Position numbers and translations under genes: made by a program. The notes under the pieces were generated by a model, which did no database searches, was not told the origin of the DNA, and saw nothing but the letters and a program-made list of their open reading frames with translations. 64,000 nucleotides of DNA from Candidatus Gallacutalibacter stercoravium (GTDB lineage: Bacteria > Bacillota > Clostridia > Oscillospirales > Acutalibacteraceae), in NCBI GenBank assembly GCA_018716975.1, contig DVJE01000036.1, forward strand, positions 62,001 through 126,000. Direction: 5' to 3'. Within the stretch, counting starts at the first letter, position 1; each line of letters starts with the position of its first letter. This document shows positions 16,682-26,906 of this stretch, one piece after another.

Positions 16682-19600
16682 GTGCAGTTAAAAAGTTTGG
16701 AAATACAGGGCTTTAAAACTTTTCCAGATAAAACCGTGCTGACTTTCGGCGATGGAATCACCGCGGTGGTAGGGCCCAACGGCAGCGGCAAAAGTAATAT
16801 CAGTGATGCTATCCGCTGGGTTTTGGGGGAGCAATCCAACAAAACCCTGCGCTGCTCCAAAATGGAGGACGTTATTTTCAGCGGCACTCCTATCCGAAAG
16901 GCGTTGGGGTTTGCCGAGGCCACCCTCACCATAGACAATTCCGATCGCAAGCTTCCTTTCGATGGTGACACGTTGGCTGTGACCCGCCGGTTTTATCGTT
17001 CTGGGGATAGCGAATATTTAATCAACAAAGCAGCCGTCCGCCTGAAGGATATCCATGAGCTGTTTATGGATACCGGCTTGGGGCGGGACGGCTATTCCAT
17101 TATAGGGCAAGGGAAGATAGACAGCATTGTGGCCTCCCGATCAGAGGATAGGCGCGAAATTTTTGAAGAAGCCGCCGGCATTTCACGTTTTCGTTACCGC
17201 AAGGGCGAGGCGGAGCGGCGTTTGGCGCAAACCGAAGAAAACCTGCTGCGTTTGCGGGATATCTTGGCCGAGCTGGAAAGCCGCGTGGGGCCCTTGGAGC
17301 AGCAGGCGCAAAAGGCCAAGCAGTATTTAACGCTGGCGCAAGAAAAGCGATCGTTAGAAATCGGCCTTTGGCTGCGCACGCTGGAACAATCCGGCCGTTT
17401 ACTGCGGGAGCAAGAGGATAAAATAGCCACTGCCCAGGCGCAACATGACGGCATAGAGCAGGCGCTGGAGCAATCCCGCCGGGAATCGGAAGAAATCTTT
17501 GCCCGTATGAATTCCCATACCGCCCGGGTGGATGCCGTCCGGCGCGAGGCCGCCGCCTTGGATGAAGAGGCAACCGGCAAGCTGGGCCAGGCTTCGGTTT
17601 TGGAAAACGACATTTTACATAACAACGAAACCATCCAGCGCCTGCAAGGAGAGATGGAGGCCGCCCGCCGTTCCTCGCGCGAAATGGACGAGGAAATTCA
17701 AAGCAAAAAGGAAGAAATCGGCAGTTTGGAGCAAACACTGGCCGCCAAACAGCAAGAAATTGATCATTGCCAGCAAGAGATGGATTATCTGCGCGGTGAG
17801 ATGGGCAAGTTTGAAGGGGCCAGCGGTAAGATTTCAGATGAGTTGGCCGGTGTAAGCCTGCGGCTGTCGGATGCAAAGGTGGCGCAGGTAACCGCTCAAT
17901 CTTCCATACAAGAAATCGAGGCGCGCCAGCAAGCGGTGACGCAAAAAGTCGCCCAGTCAAGCCAAAGGGAGCAGGAACTGACGCAGTCGCTACAGGATTA
18001 CCGGCAGATGTTGCAAGAGGCGCAGCAGCAGGCGGATTCCTTGCGCAACACCCAAAAGGGATATGAAATGCGCCTAAACACCCGCCGGCAAAAAAGGGAG
18101 GAGCTAAAAGCCAAAGCGGATAAGCTCAGCCTGGACGCTGAGGAGTGTATTCGCCGCGCCCGCCTGTTGGAAGAGCTGGAGCGCAATTTGGAGGGCTTTA
18201 CCCACAGCGTTAAGCTGGTGATGAAAGAATACCGCCGGGGTGGGCTGAGCGGCATCCATGGGCCGGTTTCCCGCCTATTTGAGGTAGAAAGCCGTTACGC
18301 CGTGGCTTTAGAAACAGCGCTGGGCAGCGCTATGCAAAATATTGTGGTGGATACCGAAGAAAACGCCAAGCAGGCCATCGGCTTTTTAAAGCGGCGCGAC
18401 GGCGGGCGGGCCACCTTTTTGCCGCTTTCCACTATCCGGGGCAATGTGTTAAACGAGCCGGGGCTAGAGGATTGCTTTGGCTTTGTAGGTGTTGCCAGCG
18501 AACTTTGCCATTATCAGCCCCGTTATGAAGGGGTGATTCATTCCCTGTTGGGCCGCATTGCCGTGGCCGAGGATTTAGACAGCGCCGTGGCCATTGCACG
18601 CCGGTTCCGTTACCGTTTTCGGGTGGTTACTTTGGATGGCCAGGTGGTTAACGCCGGCGGTTCGTTAACTGGCGGTTCGCTTAACCGGAACGCCGGTTTA
18701 TTGAGCCGCGCTTCAGAAATTGAGGCGGTGAAAAAGCAGGCGGAGCAATTAAAAGACAAAGCCCTAGCCGCCCGTAACGAACTGCGCCAGGCAGAGGCGG
18801 AGGCGTCCGCCGCAGAAGCGGCGTTAAGCGGCGCGCGGGGTGAGTTGGCGTCTGCGCAAGAAGATTGCATTCGTTTAGACGCAGGGTGCAAAAACGCCGA
18901 AAGTGAGCTTGCCTCGCTGTGCCGGGAGTTAGAAGCACTGCGCCGGGAGGAAGAAGAACTTGCCGGGCGCAAGGAGCAGCTGCAAAAAACCGTGCAGGAA
19001 AAGCAGCAGGAGCAAGAAGAGCTCTCTAGCCAAGTGGCCCAATTGGAGGAGCAGATGCGCACGCTAACCGGCGGTCGAGAAGATTTGGTGGACCGCCGTG
19101 AGGAATTGCTGGAGCATTTGCAGCAGCTTCGCTTGGCGGCGGTGGGCACCGAAAAAGATATAGCCGCCCACGAAGCCGAAATTGCCAATATTATCAGCCG
19201 GCAGTCGGATCAGGGCCAGCGTGTAAAGGCTTATCAGGAGGAAAAGCAAAAAGTTGCCGCCCGCAACGAAGAACTGCAAATTCAAATTGACGCTTTGCGC
19301 GAAAGAGCAGAGCAGTTAAAGCAGCAAGCGGCCCAAGAGCGCGCGCGTATAGAAGAATTAACCCGTGAACGCATGGAGCTGGAACAGCGCACCGTGCAAT
19401 TGCGAGAGGCGGAACGAGAGAAAACCGGCGAGCTGGAGCGCATCGGCCGCGAGCTTGCGCGCTTAGAAGAGCGCAAAGTTGGGCTGCAAAAGGAATATGA
19501 TGAAATTATCAGCCGCCTGTGGGAAGAATATGAGTTAACCCGACGGGAAGCGGAAGAGGTTGGCGAAAAAATAGAGGATTTGCCTGCTGCACGCAAAAAG

Positions 19601-20251
19601 TTAAACGAGTTAAAACTAAAAATAAAGGCTTTGGGCACGGTGAATGTATCTGCAATTGAAGAATACCAAGAAGTTTCGGCCCGGTATGCGTTTATGAAAG
19701 GGCAAGTAGACGACGTGGAGCGTTCCCGTAGCGAGCTCAATAAGTTGATTGGCGACCTGACCCAGCAAATGCGAGAACTGTTTTTGTCGCGTTTTCAGCA
19801 AATTAACGCTAATTTTGGCGAAACTTTTCGGGAATTATTTGGCGGCGGCCGTGCCGGGTTGCGTTTGAGCGCGCCCGACGATATTTTAAACTCCGGCATC
19901 GAAATAGACGTGCAGCCTCCGGGAAAGATTGTAACCCATTTGGAGCTGCTTTCCGGCGGTGAAAAGGCACTGGTGGCAATCGCGTTATATTTCGCCATTA
20001 TGAAGGTGAACCCCGCGCCATTTTGCGTGCTGGATGAGATCGAGGCAGCTTTGGATGACGTTAACGTTGATCGCTTTGCGGCCTATTTGCGCCGGATGAA
20101 CAGCAATACGCAGTTTATTGTTATCACCCATCGCCGCGGCACTATGGAAGAGGCCGATGTGCTTTACGGCGTTACCATGCAGGATGAGGGCATCTCAAAG
20201 CTGCTAGAGCTTCACGCCGCTGAGCTGGCCCGCCGCTTGCAAATCGAGTAG
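16682..20251 (+). CDS. smc: Chromosome segregation protein SMC
   Basis: 1189 residues, normal length. Forms a ring with ScpA and ScpB that compacts and separates sister chromosomes. Walker A GPNGSGKSN (32-40) sits in the N-terminal head; two long coiled-coil arms flank a hinge at about 520-660 (HGPVSRLFEV.., VNAGGSLTGGSL); the C-terminal head holds signature LLSGGEKALVAIAL and Walker B FCVLDEIEAALDD. The start is GTG five bases after the preceding stop codon, and the N-terminal residues (LKSLEIQGFKTF) match family starts. scpA and scpB are not in the window. Confidence 0.97.
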   Translation: MQLKSLEIQGFKTFPDKTVLTFGDGITAVVGPNGSGKSNISDAIRWVLGEQSNKTLRCSKMEDVIFSGTPIRKALGFAEATLTIDNSDRKLPFDGDTLAVTRRFYRSGDSEYLINKAAVRLKDIHELFMDTGLGRDGYSIIGQGKIDSIVASRSEDRREIFEEAAGISRFRYRKGEAERRLAQTEENLLRLRDILAELESRVGPLEQQAQKAKQYLTLAQEKRSLEIGLWLRTLEQSGRLLREQEDKIATAQAQHDGIEQALEQSRRESEEIFARMNSHTARVDAVRREAAALDEEATGKLGQASVLENDILHNNETIQRLQGEMEAARRSSREMDEEIQSKKEEIGSLEQTLAAKQQEIDHCQQEMDYLRGEMGKFEGASGKISDELAGVSLRLSDAKVAQVTAQSSIQEIEARQQAVTQKVAQSSQREQELTQSLQDYRQMLQEAQQQADSLRNTQKGYEMRLNTRRQKREELKAKADKLSLDAEECIRRARLLEELERNLEGFTHSVKLVMKEYRRGGLSGIHGPVSRLFEVESRYAVALETALGSAMQNIVVDTEENAKQAIGFLKRRDGGRATFLPLSTIRGNVLNEPGLEDCFGFVGVASELCHYQPRYEGVIHSLLGRIAVAEDLDSAVAIARRFRYRFRVVTLDGQVVNAGGSLTGGSLNRNAGLLSRASEIEAVKKQAEQLKDKALAARNELRQAEAEASAAEAALSGARGELASAQEDCIRLDAGCKNAESELASLCRELEALRREEEELAGRKEQLQKTVQEKQQEQEELSSQVAQLEEQMRTLTGGREDLVDRREELLEHLQQLRLAAVGTEKDIAAHEAEIANIISRQSDQGQRVKAYQEEKQKVAARNEELQIQIDALRERAEQLKQQAAQERARIEELTRERMELEQRTVQLREAEREKTGELERIGRELARLEERKVGLQKEYDEIISRLWEEYELTRREAEEVGEKIEDLPAARKKLNELKLKIKALGTVNVSAIEEYQEVSARYAFMKGQVDDVERSRSELNKLIGDLTQQMRELFLSRFQQINANFGETFRELFGGGRAGLRLSAPDDILNSGIEIDVQPPGKIVTHLELLSGGEKALVAIALYFAIMKVNPAPFCVLDEIEAALDDVNVDRFAAYLRRMNSNTQFIVITHRRGTMEEADVLYGVTMQDEGISKLLELHAAELARRLQIE

Positions 20252-20525
20252 GCCGCTGCTATGAACAAAGGCTTGCGTTTTCCATATCCGATGCGGCGTG
20301 CATTTTGGCTTGTGTGGCATTGTATGTTATAATAGGCGTAAAGTCATACCCATGTCCCCACGGGGCGTTGCTTGTTTCGCTTTAACAGGAAAACTACTTT
20401 TGTGCATGTGTGTATGAAAAAGCGGCATACTTTAGCCTTTTTACAAGTGCGCACAGTGTTTGGGAATTCTGCGTTGCTAGTTGCTATATGGTATCTATGT
20501 ATGAGAGACGGAAGGTGTGTGAAAA
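20252..20525. other. Intergenic region smc-ftsY with internal promoter
   Basis: 274 bases without a coding frame. It contains the promoter described separately and roughly 185 bases of leader before ftsY. A short hairpin CCCCACGGGG is near 20355. No riboswitch class or small RNA that I recognise is present. Confidence 0.5.
20305..20333 (+). promoter_or_regulatory. Promoter with extended -10 upstream of ftsY
   Basis: TTGGCT at 20305-20310, 17-base spacer, TATAAT at 20328-20333, with TG at 20325-20326 giving an extended -10 element. Predicted transcripts start near 20340. Confidence 0.75.
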
Positions 20526-21458
20526 TTGGGTATCTTTGGGAAAATTAAGGAAGGCCTAAAAAAAACCCGTGAAAGTATTGTAGGCCAGATCGATTCCATG
20601 TTGAAATCCTTTACCAAAATCGATGAAGAGCTTTTCGAAGAGCTAGAAGAGCTGCTCATCATGGGCGATGTGGGTATGCCCACGGCGCAAAAAATATGCG
20701 CGCAGCTGCGCGAACGGGTAAAGGCTGAAGGAGTGAAGGATCCCGAACAAGTGCATCAATTGTTGGGCGAGATTGTAGCCGATCTTCTAAAAGGCGGGCA
20801 AGAGTTAACGCTTACCACCAAGCCTTCTATTGTGCTGGTCATTGGGGTAAACGGCGTGGGTAAAACCACCACCATCGGCAAGCTGGCCGCCCGCATGAAG
20901 AACGAGGGTAAAAAGGTAATCTTGGCTGCGGCAGATACCTTCCGGGCGGCCGCCATCGATCAGTTGGAAATTTGGGCGCAGAGAGCGCAGGCGGATATTG
21001 TTAAGCATGACGAGGGAACCGATCCCGCCGCTGTGGTGTATGACGCTATCGCGGCGGCTAAGGCCCGTGGGGCAGATGTGATTATTTGCGATACTGCCGG
21101 CCGGCTGCACAATAAAAAGAATTTGATGGACGAGCTGTCCAAAATCAGCCGTATTATCAACCGCGAATTGCCGGATGCCGACAAAGAGATCTTGCTGGTG
21201 CTGGATGCAACCACAGGGCAAAACGCCGTGAACCAGGTGAAGGAGTTTAAAAATGCGGCGGGCATCACGGGAATTGTGCTCACCAAGCTGGACGGCACCG
21301 CCCGCGGCGGCGTGGTGCTGGCGATAAGAGAGGAGCTGCAGGTTCCCGTCAAATTCATCGGCGTAGGGGAACAGGTGGACGACTTGCAGCCCTTTGATCC
21401 CGAGGAATTCGCCAAGGCTTTGTTTGAAACAGATAATGCCGCGCAAGGCGGCGAATAG
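20526..21458 (+). CDS. ftsY: Signal recognition particle receptor FtsY
   Basis: 310 residues. The SRP receptor GTPase that docks ribosome-SRP complexes at the membrane. N-domain helices at about 1-90, then the G-domain with GVNGVGKTTTIGKLA, the insertion-box region AADTFRAAAIDQLEIW, DTAGRLHNKKNLMDEL, TKLDGTARGG and GVGEQVDDLQPF. It lacks the long acidic A-domain of E. coli FtsY, as is usual in Firmicutes. Start is TTG with GGAAGG upstream; the beginning MGIFGKIKEGL is typical. It has its own promoter rather than depending on smc. Confidence 0.96.
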   Translation: MGIFGKIKEGLKKTRESIVGQIDSMLKSFTKIDEELFEELEELLIMGDVGMPTAQKICAQLRERVKAEGVKDPEQVHQLLGEIVADLLKGGQELTLTTKPSIVLVIGVNGVGKTTTIGKLAARMKNEGKKVILAAADTFRAAAIDQLEIWAQRAQADIVKHDEGTDPAAVVYDAIAAAKARGADVIICDTAGRLHNKKNLMDELSKISRIINRELPDADKEILLVLDATTGQNAVNQVKEFKNAAGITGIVLTKLDGTARGGVVLAIREELQVPVKFIGVGEQVDDLQPFDPEEFAKALFETDNAAQGGE

Positions 21459-21499
21459 ACGTTTGTGTATAGCCGCGCGGCTGCGAAAGGATGAAAGAA

Positions 21500-22129
21500 A
21501 TGGTTTTTGTTTTGGCCACCAACAATCAAAAAAAGCGAGACGAAATGGAGCGCATCTTGCGCCCTTTGGGTATTAGCGTAGTAACGGCGCAACAGGCTGG
21601 GATCAGCATGGAGGGCGTAGAAGAAACGGGCAGCACCTTTGAAGAAAACGCCGATATCAAAGCTGTTGCAGCTTGCCGGCTGGCGGATTTGCCCGCTGTG
21701 GCCGATGATTCCGGCCTAGTGGTGGATGCGCTGGACGGTGCGCCCGGCGTTTACTCGGCCCGCTATGCCGGAGAAAACGCCACAGATGCGGATCGCATCG
21801 CCAAACTGCTGAACGCTATGAAGGATGTTCCCCAAGAAAAGCGCTCGGCGCGTTTTATTTCGGCGGTGTGCTGCGTGTTCCCGGATGGCCGCAAGGTGAC
21901 GGCAAGCGCTTCTTGCGAGGGAAGCATCGCCTTTTCACCGCGGGGCGAAGGGGGATTTGGATATGATCCGATTTTTGTTACGGAAAGCGGCAAAACCTTT
22001 TCGCAGCTTAGCGCACAGGAAAAGGACCGCATCAGCCATCGCGGCGCAGCAATGCGCCTGCTTTACAGCAGGCTGAAGCCGCTGCTGGCTAAAGAGGAAG
22101 AAGTGATTGAGGAGGAAAACGGGCAATGA
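21500..22129 (+). CDS. rdgB: XTP/dITP diphosphatase
   Basis: 209 residues from the ATG at 21500. It hydrolyses non-canonical purine triphosphates (XTP, dITP, ITP) to monophosphates. Motifs: VLATNNQKKRDEMERIL at the N-terminus, ADDSGLVVDALDGAPGVYSARYAG in the centre, and GFGYDPIFV and SHRGAAMRLL near the end. I chose 21500 because GAAAGGA lies eight bases upstream; the in-frame ATG at 21491 overlaps that site. Overlaps yhbY by four bases. Confidence 0.94.
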   Translation: MVFVLATNNQKKRDEMERILRPLGISVVTAQQAGISMEGVEETGSTFEENADIKAVAACRLADLPAVADDSGLVVDALDGAPGVYSARYAGENATDADRIAKLLNAMKDVPQEKRSARFISAVCCVFPDGRKVTASASCEGSIAFSPRGEGGFGYDPIFVTESGKTFSQLSAQEKDRISHRGAAMRLLYSRLKPLLAKEEEVIEEENGQ

Positions 22130-22419
22130 CAAGTAAGCAAAGGGCATATCTACGTTCACTGGCAAATTCCATCCAGTCTATCGTTATGGTGGGCAAGGGA
22201 GGTATGAGCCCAGAAATTATAAAGCAGGCTGACGACGCCTTAAAGGCCCGAGAGCTTATCAAGGGCAGCGTTTTAGAAACTTCGCCTTTATCTGCCCGCG
22301 AGGCCGCCGAGCAAATCGCCCAGGCTGCCCAAGCGCAGGTGGTGCAGGTGATTGGCGGCAAGTTTGTGCTTTACCGCCGCAATGATGAAAAGCCGGTTAT
22401 TGAGTTGCCAAAGGCATAA
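22126..22419 (+). CDS. yhbY: Ribosome assembly RNA-binding protein YhbY (CRM domain)
   Basis: 97 residues, full length. Single CRM RNA-binding domain: KQRAYLRSLANSI, then VGKGGMSPEIIKQADDAL (containing the GxxG loop), ELIKGSVLE and VIGGKFVLYR. The E. coli homologue associates with pre-50S particles. It is coupled to rdgB (ATGA) and followed by nadD and yqeK, a Firmicutes order (yhbY-nadD-yqeK-rsfS). Confidence 0.94.
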   Translation: MTSKQRAYLRSLANSIQSIVMVGKGGMSPEIIKQADDALKARELIKGSVLETSPLSAREAAEQIAQAAQAQVVQVIGGKFVLYRRNDEKPVIELPKA

Positions 22420-22452
22420 CGGCTGAACCAATAGGGAAAGAGGGCAGGCGGC

Positions 22453-23073
22453 GTGAAGAAAATAGCAATGCTGGGTGGAACTTTTAATCCCATCCATAAC
22501 GGCCATATCCAAATGGCGCTGGGATTTGTGAAAGCGTTAAAGCTGGATAGCCTGCTTTTGATGCCGGCGAACATCCCGCCCCATAAACGTTTTGTGGATG
22601 CCGTATCCGCCGATGATCGGTTGGCTATGTGCCGGTTGGCGGCCGCCGGTTATCCAGCGCTGGAGGCTTGCGATTTGGAGCTGCGCCGGCAGGGCCCCAG
22701 CTATACCGCAGATACTTTAGAGCAGCTGAAAGAGCTGTTCCCCGGCGACGAATTGTATTTGATTATGGGAGCCGATATGTTTTTAACGGTGCAGGATTGG
22801 AAACGCGCCGAAACCATTGTGCATTCTGCGGTTTTGTGCGCAGCGCCACGGGATGACGACAGTTATAACAAGCTGACCGAACACGCTCAGGCGCTTACCC
22901 GCCGGTTCGGCGATAGTGTGCGCTGCCGAATCGTGGACTTGCCTCTTGTGGATATTTCCTCTACGCAAATTCGCGCGAGAGTGGCGCAGGGCTTGCCTTT
23001 AACCGGCTTAGTGCCGCCCAACGTGGAAGAATACATGAACAGCAAGGGGCTGTATCAAAAGAAATCAGGCTGA
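22453..23073 (+). CDS. nadD: Nicotinate-nucleotide adenylyltransferase
   Basis: 206 residues. It joins ATP and nicotinate mononucleotide to give deamido-NAD in the NAD pathway. The nucleotidyltransferase motif GGTFNPIHNGH is at residues 8-18 and the second motif ISSTQIR is near 172-178. GTG start with AGGGCAGG upstream. The RQGPSYTADTLEQLKE segment is typical of bacterial NadD. Confidence 0.95.
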   Translation: MKKIAMLGGTFNPIHNGHIQMALGFVKALKLDSLLLMPANIPPHKRFVDAVSADDRLAMCRLAAAGYPALEACDLELRRQGPSYTADTLEQLKELFPGDELYLIMGADMFLTVQDWKRAETIVHSAVLCAAPRDDDSYNKLTEHAQALTRRFGDSVRCRIVDLPLVDISSTQIRARVAQGLPLTGLVPPNVEEYMNSKGLYQKKSG

Positions 23074-23123
23074 TAAACGGTACTATTTTAACGCTGATGA
23101 GCCAATAAAGGGAGTGATTGCAG

Positions 23124-23714
23124 ATGGAAGAAAAACAATGCCTCACGTTTGCCCAAAGCAAAAAGCTGATTCGAAAGCTGCTGGGGGATTACCGGTATGA
23201 GCATTCCCTCAATGTGGCGAAAGAGGCGGTAAAGCTGGCGCGGCAATATGGCGCAGATGAAGAAAAAGCCCAGTTGGCGGGCGTTTTGCATGATATTATG
23301 AAAGATACCGCAAAGCAAGAGCAGTTGCAAATCTTTCAGCGCTTTGGTATAATACTTACTGATTTGGAAAAATCAGCCCCCAAGCTGTGGCACGCCATGG
23401 CGGGAGCCGCCTATTTGGAACATGAGCTTGGTATCAACGATGCGCAGATCCTATCTGCTGTGCGGTATCATACAACCGGCCGGGCGGAGATGTCTTTGTT
23501 GGAGCGTATCGTTTTTTTGTCGGACTTTATCTCGGCCGACCGCGAATATGACGGCGTGCAGCGGTTACGCCGGTTGGCCTATGAGAATATGGATAAGGCC
23601 ATAGTAGAGGGCCTTGCCTTTACGATTGGGGAACTAACCGGTGAAAAGCTGCCGGTGCACCCCGATACCTTTGCGGCGTATAACGATATTGTAATGCAAA
23701 TGAAAGTGAAGTGA
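23124..23714 (+). CDS. yqeK: HD-domain hydrolase YqeK, diadenosine tetraphosphatase
   Basis: 196 residues from the ATG at 23124; an in-frame TTG at 23118 sits too close to the ribosome site GGGAG. HD motifs: HSLNVAKEAVKLA, LAGVLHDIMKD and AVRYHTTGRAEM. Characterised YqeK proteins cleave Ap4A symmetrically to ADP in an iron-dependent reaction and belong to a distinct HD subgroup. The neighbourhood (nadD before, rsfS after) is conserved across Firmicutes. Confidence 0.93.
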   Translation: MEEKQCLTFAQSKKLIRKLLGDYRYEHSLNVAKEAVKLARQYGADEEKAQLAGVLHDIMKDTAKQEQLQIFQRFGIILTDLEKSAPKLWHAMAGAAYLEHELGINDAQILSAVRYHTTGRAEMSLLERIVFLSDFISADREYDGVQRLRRLAYENMDKAIVEGLAFTIGELTGEKLPVHPDTFAAYNDIVMQMKVK

Positions 23715-23723
23715 CTGCAATCA

Positions 23724-24113
23724 ATGACGACGGCACTGCAAATTGCCACATGGTGCGCCAAAGCGCTGGACGGGAAAAAAGGACAAGATCTGAAAGTAAT
23801 TGGCATTCGGGATATCTCTATTCTTGCCGATTATTTTGTGATTGCCACAGGCACAAGCACCACCCATGTGCGCGCCCTGGCGGACGAGGTGGAATTCCAG
23901 CTTAGGCAGCGGGATATTGCCCCCAAAAATATAGAGGGACACAATGGCAACAACTGGGTGTTGTTGGATTACGGCAACGTCATTGTGCATGTTTTTAGCA
24001 ATGAGACGCGCTCTTTTTATGACTTAGAGCGCTTATGGAGAGACGGCGAGCAAATCGACGTCAATCAATTGATAGAGGGCGAACAAGACGAAAATGGGAG
24101 GCAGGAACCTTGA
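23724..24113 (+). CDS. rsfS: Ribosome silencing factor RsfS
   Basis: 129 residues. Binds ribosomal protein uL14 and blocks joining of the subunits under starvation. The family body is intact: [53 protein letters not shown] and FYDLERLW. The ribosome site is weak (GAAGTG), consistent with coupling to yqeK ten bases upstream. Its TGA overlaps the leuS TTG start. Confidence 0.95.
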   Translation: MTTALQIATWCAKALDGKKGQDLKVIGIRDISILADYFVIATGTSTTHVRALADEVEFQLRQRDIAPKNIEGHNGNNWVLLDYGNVIVHVFSNETRSFYDLERLWRDGEQIDVNQLIEGEQDENGRQEP

Positions 24114-26521
24114 AGTACGATCATGCGTCAACAGAAGCAAAATGGCAAAAAAAGTGGGAAGAAGCCGGGGTTTTCCACGCAGAAAACAATTCGGATAAGC
24201 CCAAATATTATGCGCTAATCGAATTTCCTTATCCATCCGGCCAAGGGTTGCACGTGGGCCATCCGCGCCCCTACACCGCGCTGGATGTTATCGCGCGCAA
24301 GCGCCGCCAGCAGGGGTATAATGTGCTGTATCCTATTGGGTGGGATGCTTTTGGCTTACCCACCGAGAACTATGCTATCAAAAATCATGTGCATCCTGCC
24401 GAGGTAACCAAAAGGAACATTGCCCGCTTTAAGCAGCAAATTCAGTCCTTGGGCATTTCTTTTGACTGGAGCCGAGAGATCAATACCACCGATCCCGATT
24501 ATTATAAATGGACGCAATGGATATTCTTGCAGCTGTTTAAACATGGGCTGGCTTACAAGAAAGAGATGGCCGTAAACTGGTGCACCTCTTGTAAATGCGT
24601 GTTGGCCAATGAGGAAGTAGTCAACGGCGTTTGCGAGCGCTGCGGCAGCGAAGTGGTGCATAAGGTAAAATCTCAGTGGATGTTGAAAATTACCCAGTAT
24701 GCTCAGCGTTTGATTGATGATTTGGAGCTGGTGGATTACCCCGATCGGGTCAAGGCCCAACAAAAGAACTGGATTGGGCGCTCTACTGGCGCAGAGGTAG
24801 ACTTTTCTACCACGGCGGGGGACGTGCTTACGGTTTACACCACCCGCCCGGATACTTTATACGGCGCCACTTATATGGTTATCGCTCCCGAGCATCCCTA
24901 TTTGGAAAAGTGGAGCAGCCTTATTGGCAATTTGGATGAGGTGCGCGCTTATCAGGAGCAGGCAGCCAGAAAGTCGGATTTTGAGCGCACCGAAGTGGCT
25001 AAGGAAAAAACCGGCGTGCGGTTGGAAGGCGTGCGTGCGGTTAATCCCCTCACCGGGGCGGAAATTCCCATCTTTATTTCTGACTACGTGTTGGTTTCTT
25101 ACGGCACGGGGGCTATTATGGCCGTGCCTGCCCATGATACCCGCGACTGGGAATTTGCCAAAAAGTTTGGTTTGCCCATTGTGGAAGTGGTGAAGGGCGG
25201 CAATGTGGAAAAGGAAGCCTTTACCGACTGCGAAACCGGCGTGATGGTCAATTCCGGCATTCTCAATGGCCTTACCGTAGAAGAGGCAAAAGTAAAAATT
25301 AAGCAATATATTACGGAAAAGGGCATTGGTCATGAAAAGGTAAACTATAAGTTGCGCGACTGGGTCTTTTCTCGTCAGCGCTATTGGGGCGAGCCTATCC
25401 CCATTGTGCACTGTGAAAAGTGCGGCTATGTGCCGTTGGATGAATCGCAACTTCCGTTGCGTTTGCCCGAGGTATCTTCTTACGAGCCTACCGACAACGG
25501 CGAATCCCCTTTGGCCCATATGACCGATTGGGTGAACACCACATGCCCGCACTGCGGCGGCCCCGCTGTGCGTGAAACCGATACCATGCCGCAATGGGCG
25601 GGATCATCGTGGTATTACTTGCGTTATATGGATCCCCACAACGGTAAAGCCTTGGTGGGTGAAGACGCCCTGGATTATTGGAAGCAGGTGGATTGGTATA
25701 ACGGCGGCATGGAGCACACCACGCTGCATTTGCTTTACAGCCGTTTTTGGCATAAGTTCTTGTATGATATCGGTGTGGTTCCCACGCCGGAGCCTTACGC
25801 CAAACGAACCAGTCACGGCATGATTTTGGGCGAGAACGGCGAAAAAATGAGCAAATCCCGGGGGAATGTGGTTAACCCGGATGAGATTGTACAGGAATAC
25901 GGCGCCGATACCCTCCGCCTGTATGAAATGTTCGTGGGTGACTTTGAAAAGGCTGCGCCTTGGAGCACCAACAGCCTGCGCGGTTGCCGCAGGTTTTTGG
26001 ATAGATATTGGAACTTGCAAACCATGCTTACCCAAGAGGAAGGCGTGCGTGAGGCATTAGAAAGCGCCGTGCATAAGGCTATCCGCAAGGTCAGCGAGGA
26101 TGTGGAAAACTTAAAGTTTAATACGGCGATTGCAGCTTTGATGGCCTTGATCAACGATATCTATGACAGCGGCAGCATCACCCGCGGTGAGCTGCGGGTG
26201 TTTACCATCCTGTTAAATCCCTTTGCGCCCCATATGACCGAAGAAGTGTGGGAGAGCAACGGCCTTGGCGAAGGCATGGTGGCTTGCCAGCAGTGGCCGG
26301 CTTATGATCCGGAAAAGTGTAAAGAGGATACCGTTGAGTTGGCGGTTCAATTAAACGGCAAACTGCGCGCCCGCATTCAGGTGCCCGCCGATGTAGATAA
26401 AGATGCTGCCATTGCGGCGGCCCGCCAAGAAGAGCATGTGGCCAAGGCGCTGGAAGGTTTACGGGTGTTAAAAGAAATTTATGTGCCCGGCAAGTTGGTC
26501 AATCTGGTGGCTAAGCCGTAA
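24110..26521 (+). CDS. leuS: Leucyl-tRNA synthetase
   Basis: 803 residues from the TTG at 24110, which follows GGGAGGCAGG and overlaps the rsfS stop codon; the ATG at 24035 lies inside rsfS and adds 25 unrelated residues. Class I synthetase: HIGH-type motif in [16 protein letters not shown], an editing (CP1) domain including [22 protein letters not shown], two zinc-knuckle-like CxxC pairs (CTSCKC, CERC; CEKC, CPHC), KMSKS in [17 protein letters not shown], and a C-terminal anticodon-binding region. No T-box leader is seen. Confidence 0.97.
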   Translation: MKYDHASTEAKWQKKWEEAGVFHAENNSDKPKYYALIEFPYPSGQGLHVGHPRPYTALDVIARKRRQQGYNVLYPIGWDAFGLPTENYAIKNHVHPAEVTKRNIARFKQQIQSLGISFDWSREINTTDPDYYKWTQWIFLQLFKHGLAYKKEMAVNWCTSCKCVLANEEVVNGVCERCGSEVVHKVKSQWMLKITQYAQRLIDDLELVDYPDRVKAQQKNWIGRSTGAEVDFSTTAGDVLTVYTTRPDTLYGATYMVIAPEHPYLEKWSSLIGNLDEVRAYQEQAARKSDFERTEVAKEKTGVRLEGVRAVNPLTGAEIPIFISDYVLVSYGTGAIMAVPAHDTRDWEFAKKFGLPIVEVVKGGNVEKEAFTDCETGVMVNSGILNGLTVEEAKVKIKQYITEKGIGHEKVNYKLRDWVFSRQRYWGEPIPIVHCEKCGYVPLDESQLPLRLPEVSSYEPTDNGESPLAHMTDWVNTTCPHCGGPAVRETDTMPQWAGSSWYYLRYMDPHNGKALVGEDALDYWKQVDWYNGGMEHTTLHLLYSRFWHKFLYDIGVVPTPEPYAKRTSHGMILGENGEKMSKSRGNVVNPDEIVQEYGADTLRLYEMFVGDFEKAAPWSTNSLRGCRRFLDRYWNLQTMLTQEEGVREALESAVHKAIRKVSEDVENLKFNTAIAALMALINDIYDSGSITRGELRVFTILLNPFAPHMTEEVWESNGLGEGMVACQQWPAYDPEKCKEDTVELAVQLNGKLRARIQVPADVDKDAAIAAARQEEHVAKALEGLRVLKEIYVPGKLVNLVAKP

Positions 26522-26548
26522 GTTTCGTGTCTTTTCTACAGTTAAGTC

Positions 26549-26577
26549 TTGACACCGGATGCGCGGCATTGTATAAT
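26549..26577 (+). promoter_or_regulatory. Full-consensus sigma-A promoter of rpsU
   Basis: TTGACA at 26549-26554 and TATAAT at 26572-26577 with an exact 17-base spacer, followed by a leader of about 50 bases. Confidence 0.92.
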
Positions 26578-26635
26578 ATTTTTTGTATCGTAATGACACA
26601 ATACCCCTGCCGTATGGCGGAGGGAGGGAAGATAA

Positions 26636-26812
26636 ATGGCTGAGATTAGAATCAAAGAGAACGAGTCCCTCGATAGCGCTCTTAGAAGGTTTAAAAAGCA
26701 GTGCGCCCGTTCCGGGGTAATTGCTGAGGTTCGTAAGAGAGAAGCTTATGAAAAGCCTTCGGTTAAGCGCAAGAAGAAGTCTGAGGCGGCTCGCAAGCGC
26801 AAGTTTAAATAA
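26636..26812 (+). CDS. rpsU: 30S ribosomal protein S21
   Basis: 58 residues, normal length. Reads [18 protein letters not shown], then a basic tail rich in lysine and arginine ([16 protein letters not shown]). S21 binds near the anti-Shine-Dalgarno end of 16S rRNA. A strong GGAGGGAGGG ribosome site sits eight to nine bases before the ATG. It has its own consensus promoter and terminator, so it is monocistronic; in many Clostridia it is followed by a GatB/YqeY gene, which is absent here. Confidence 0.97.
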   Translation: MAEIRIKENESLDSALRRFKKQCARSGVIAEVRKREAYEKPSVKRKKKSEAARKRKFK

Positions 26813-26856
26813 GCCTGCGCAGGCGGTTGAGTGTGCTGCCTAACCTGAGTTCAAAT

Positions 26857-26885
26857 GAAAAGCGGGCAGCAATGCCCGCTTTTTA
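26857..26885 (+). terminator. Rho-independent terminator after rpsU
   Basis: Stem AGCGGGCA (26861-26868) and TGCCCGCT (26873-26880) with loop GCAA, A-rich before and T5 after. Confidence 0.92.
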
Positions 26886-26906
26886 CTTTTTAGGAGGGAT
26901 TTGCGG

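Noticed and set aside
17100..17960. Minus-strand open frame of 286 codons opposite smc
   Set aside because: Antisense shadow of the SMC head and coil; proline- and arginine-rich low-quality sequence with no start signal.
24000..24110. T-box leader before leuS
   Set aside because: leuS begins inside the rsfS stop codon, so no leader exists.
24857..25594. Minus-strand open frame of 245 codons opposite leuS
   Set aside because: Antisense shadow of the synthetase editing domain; no supporting signals.
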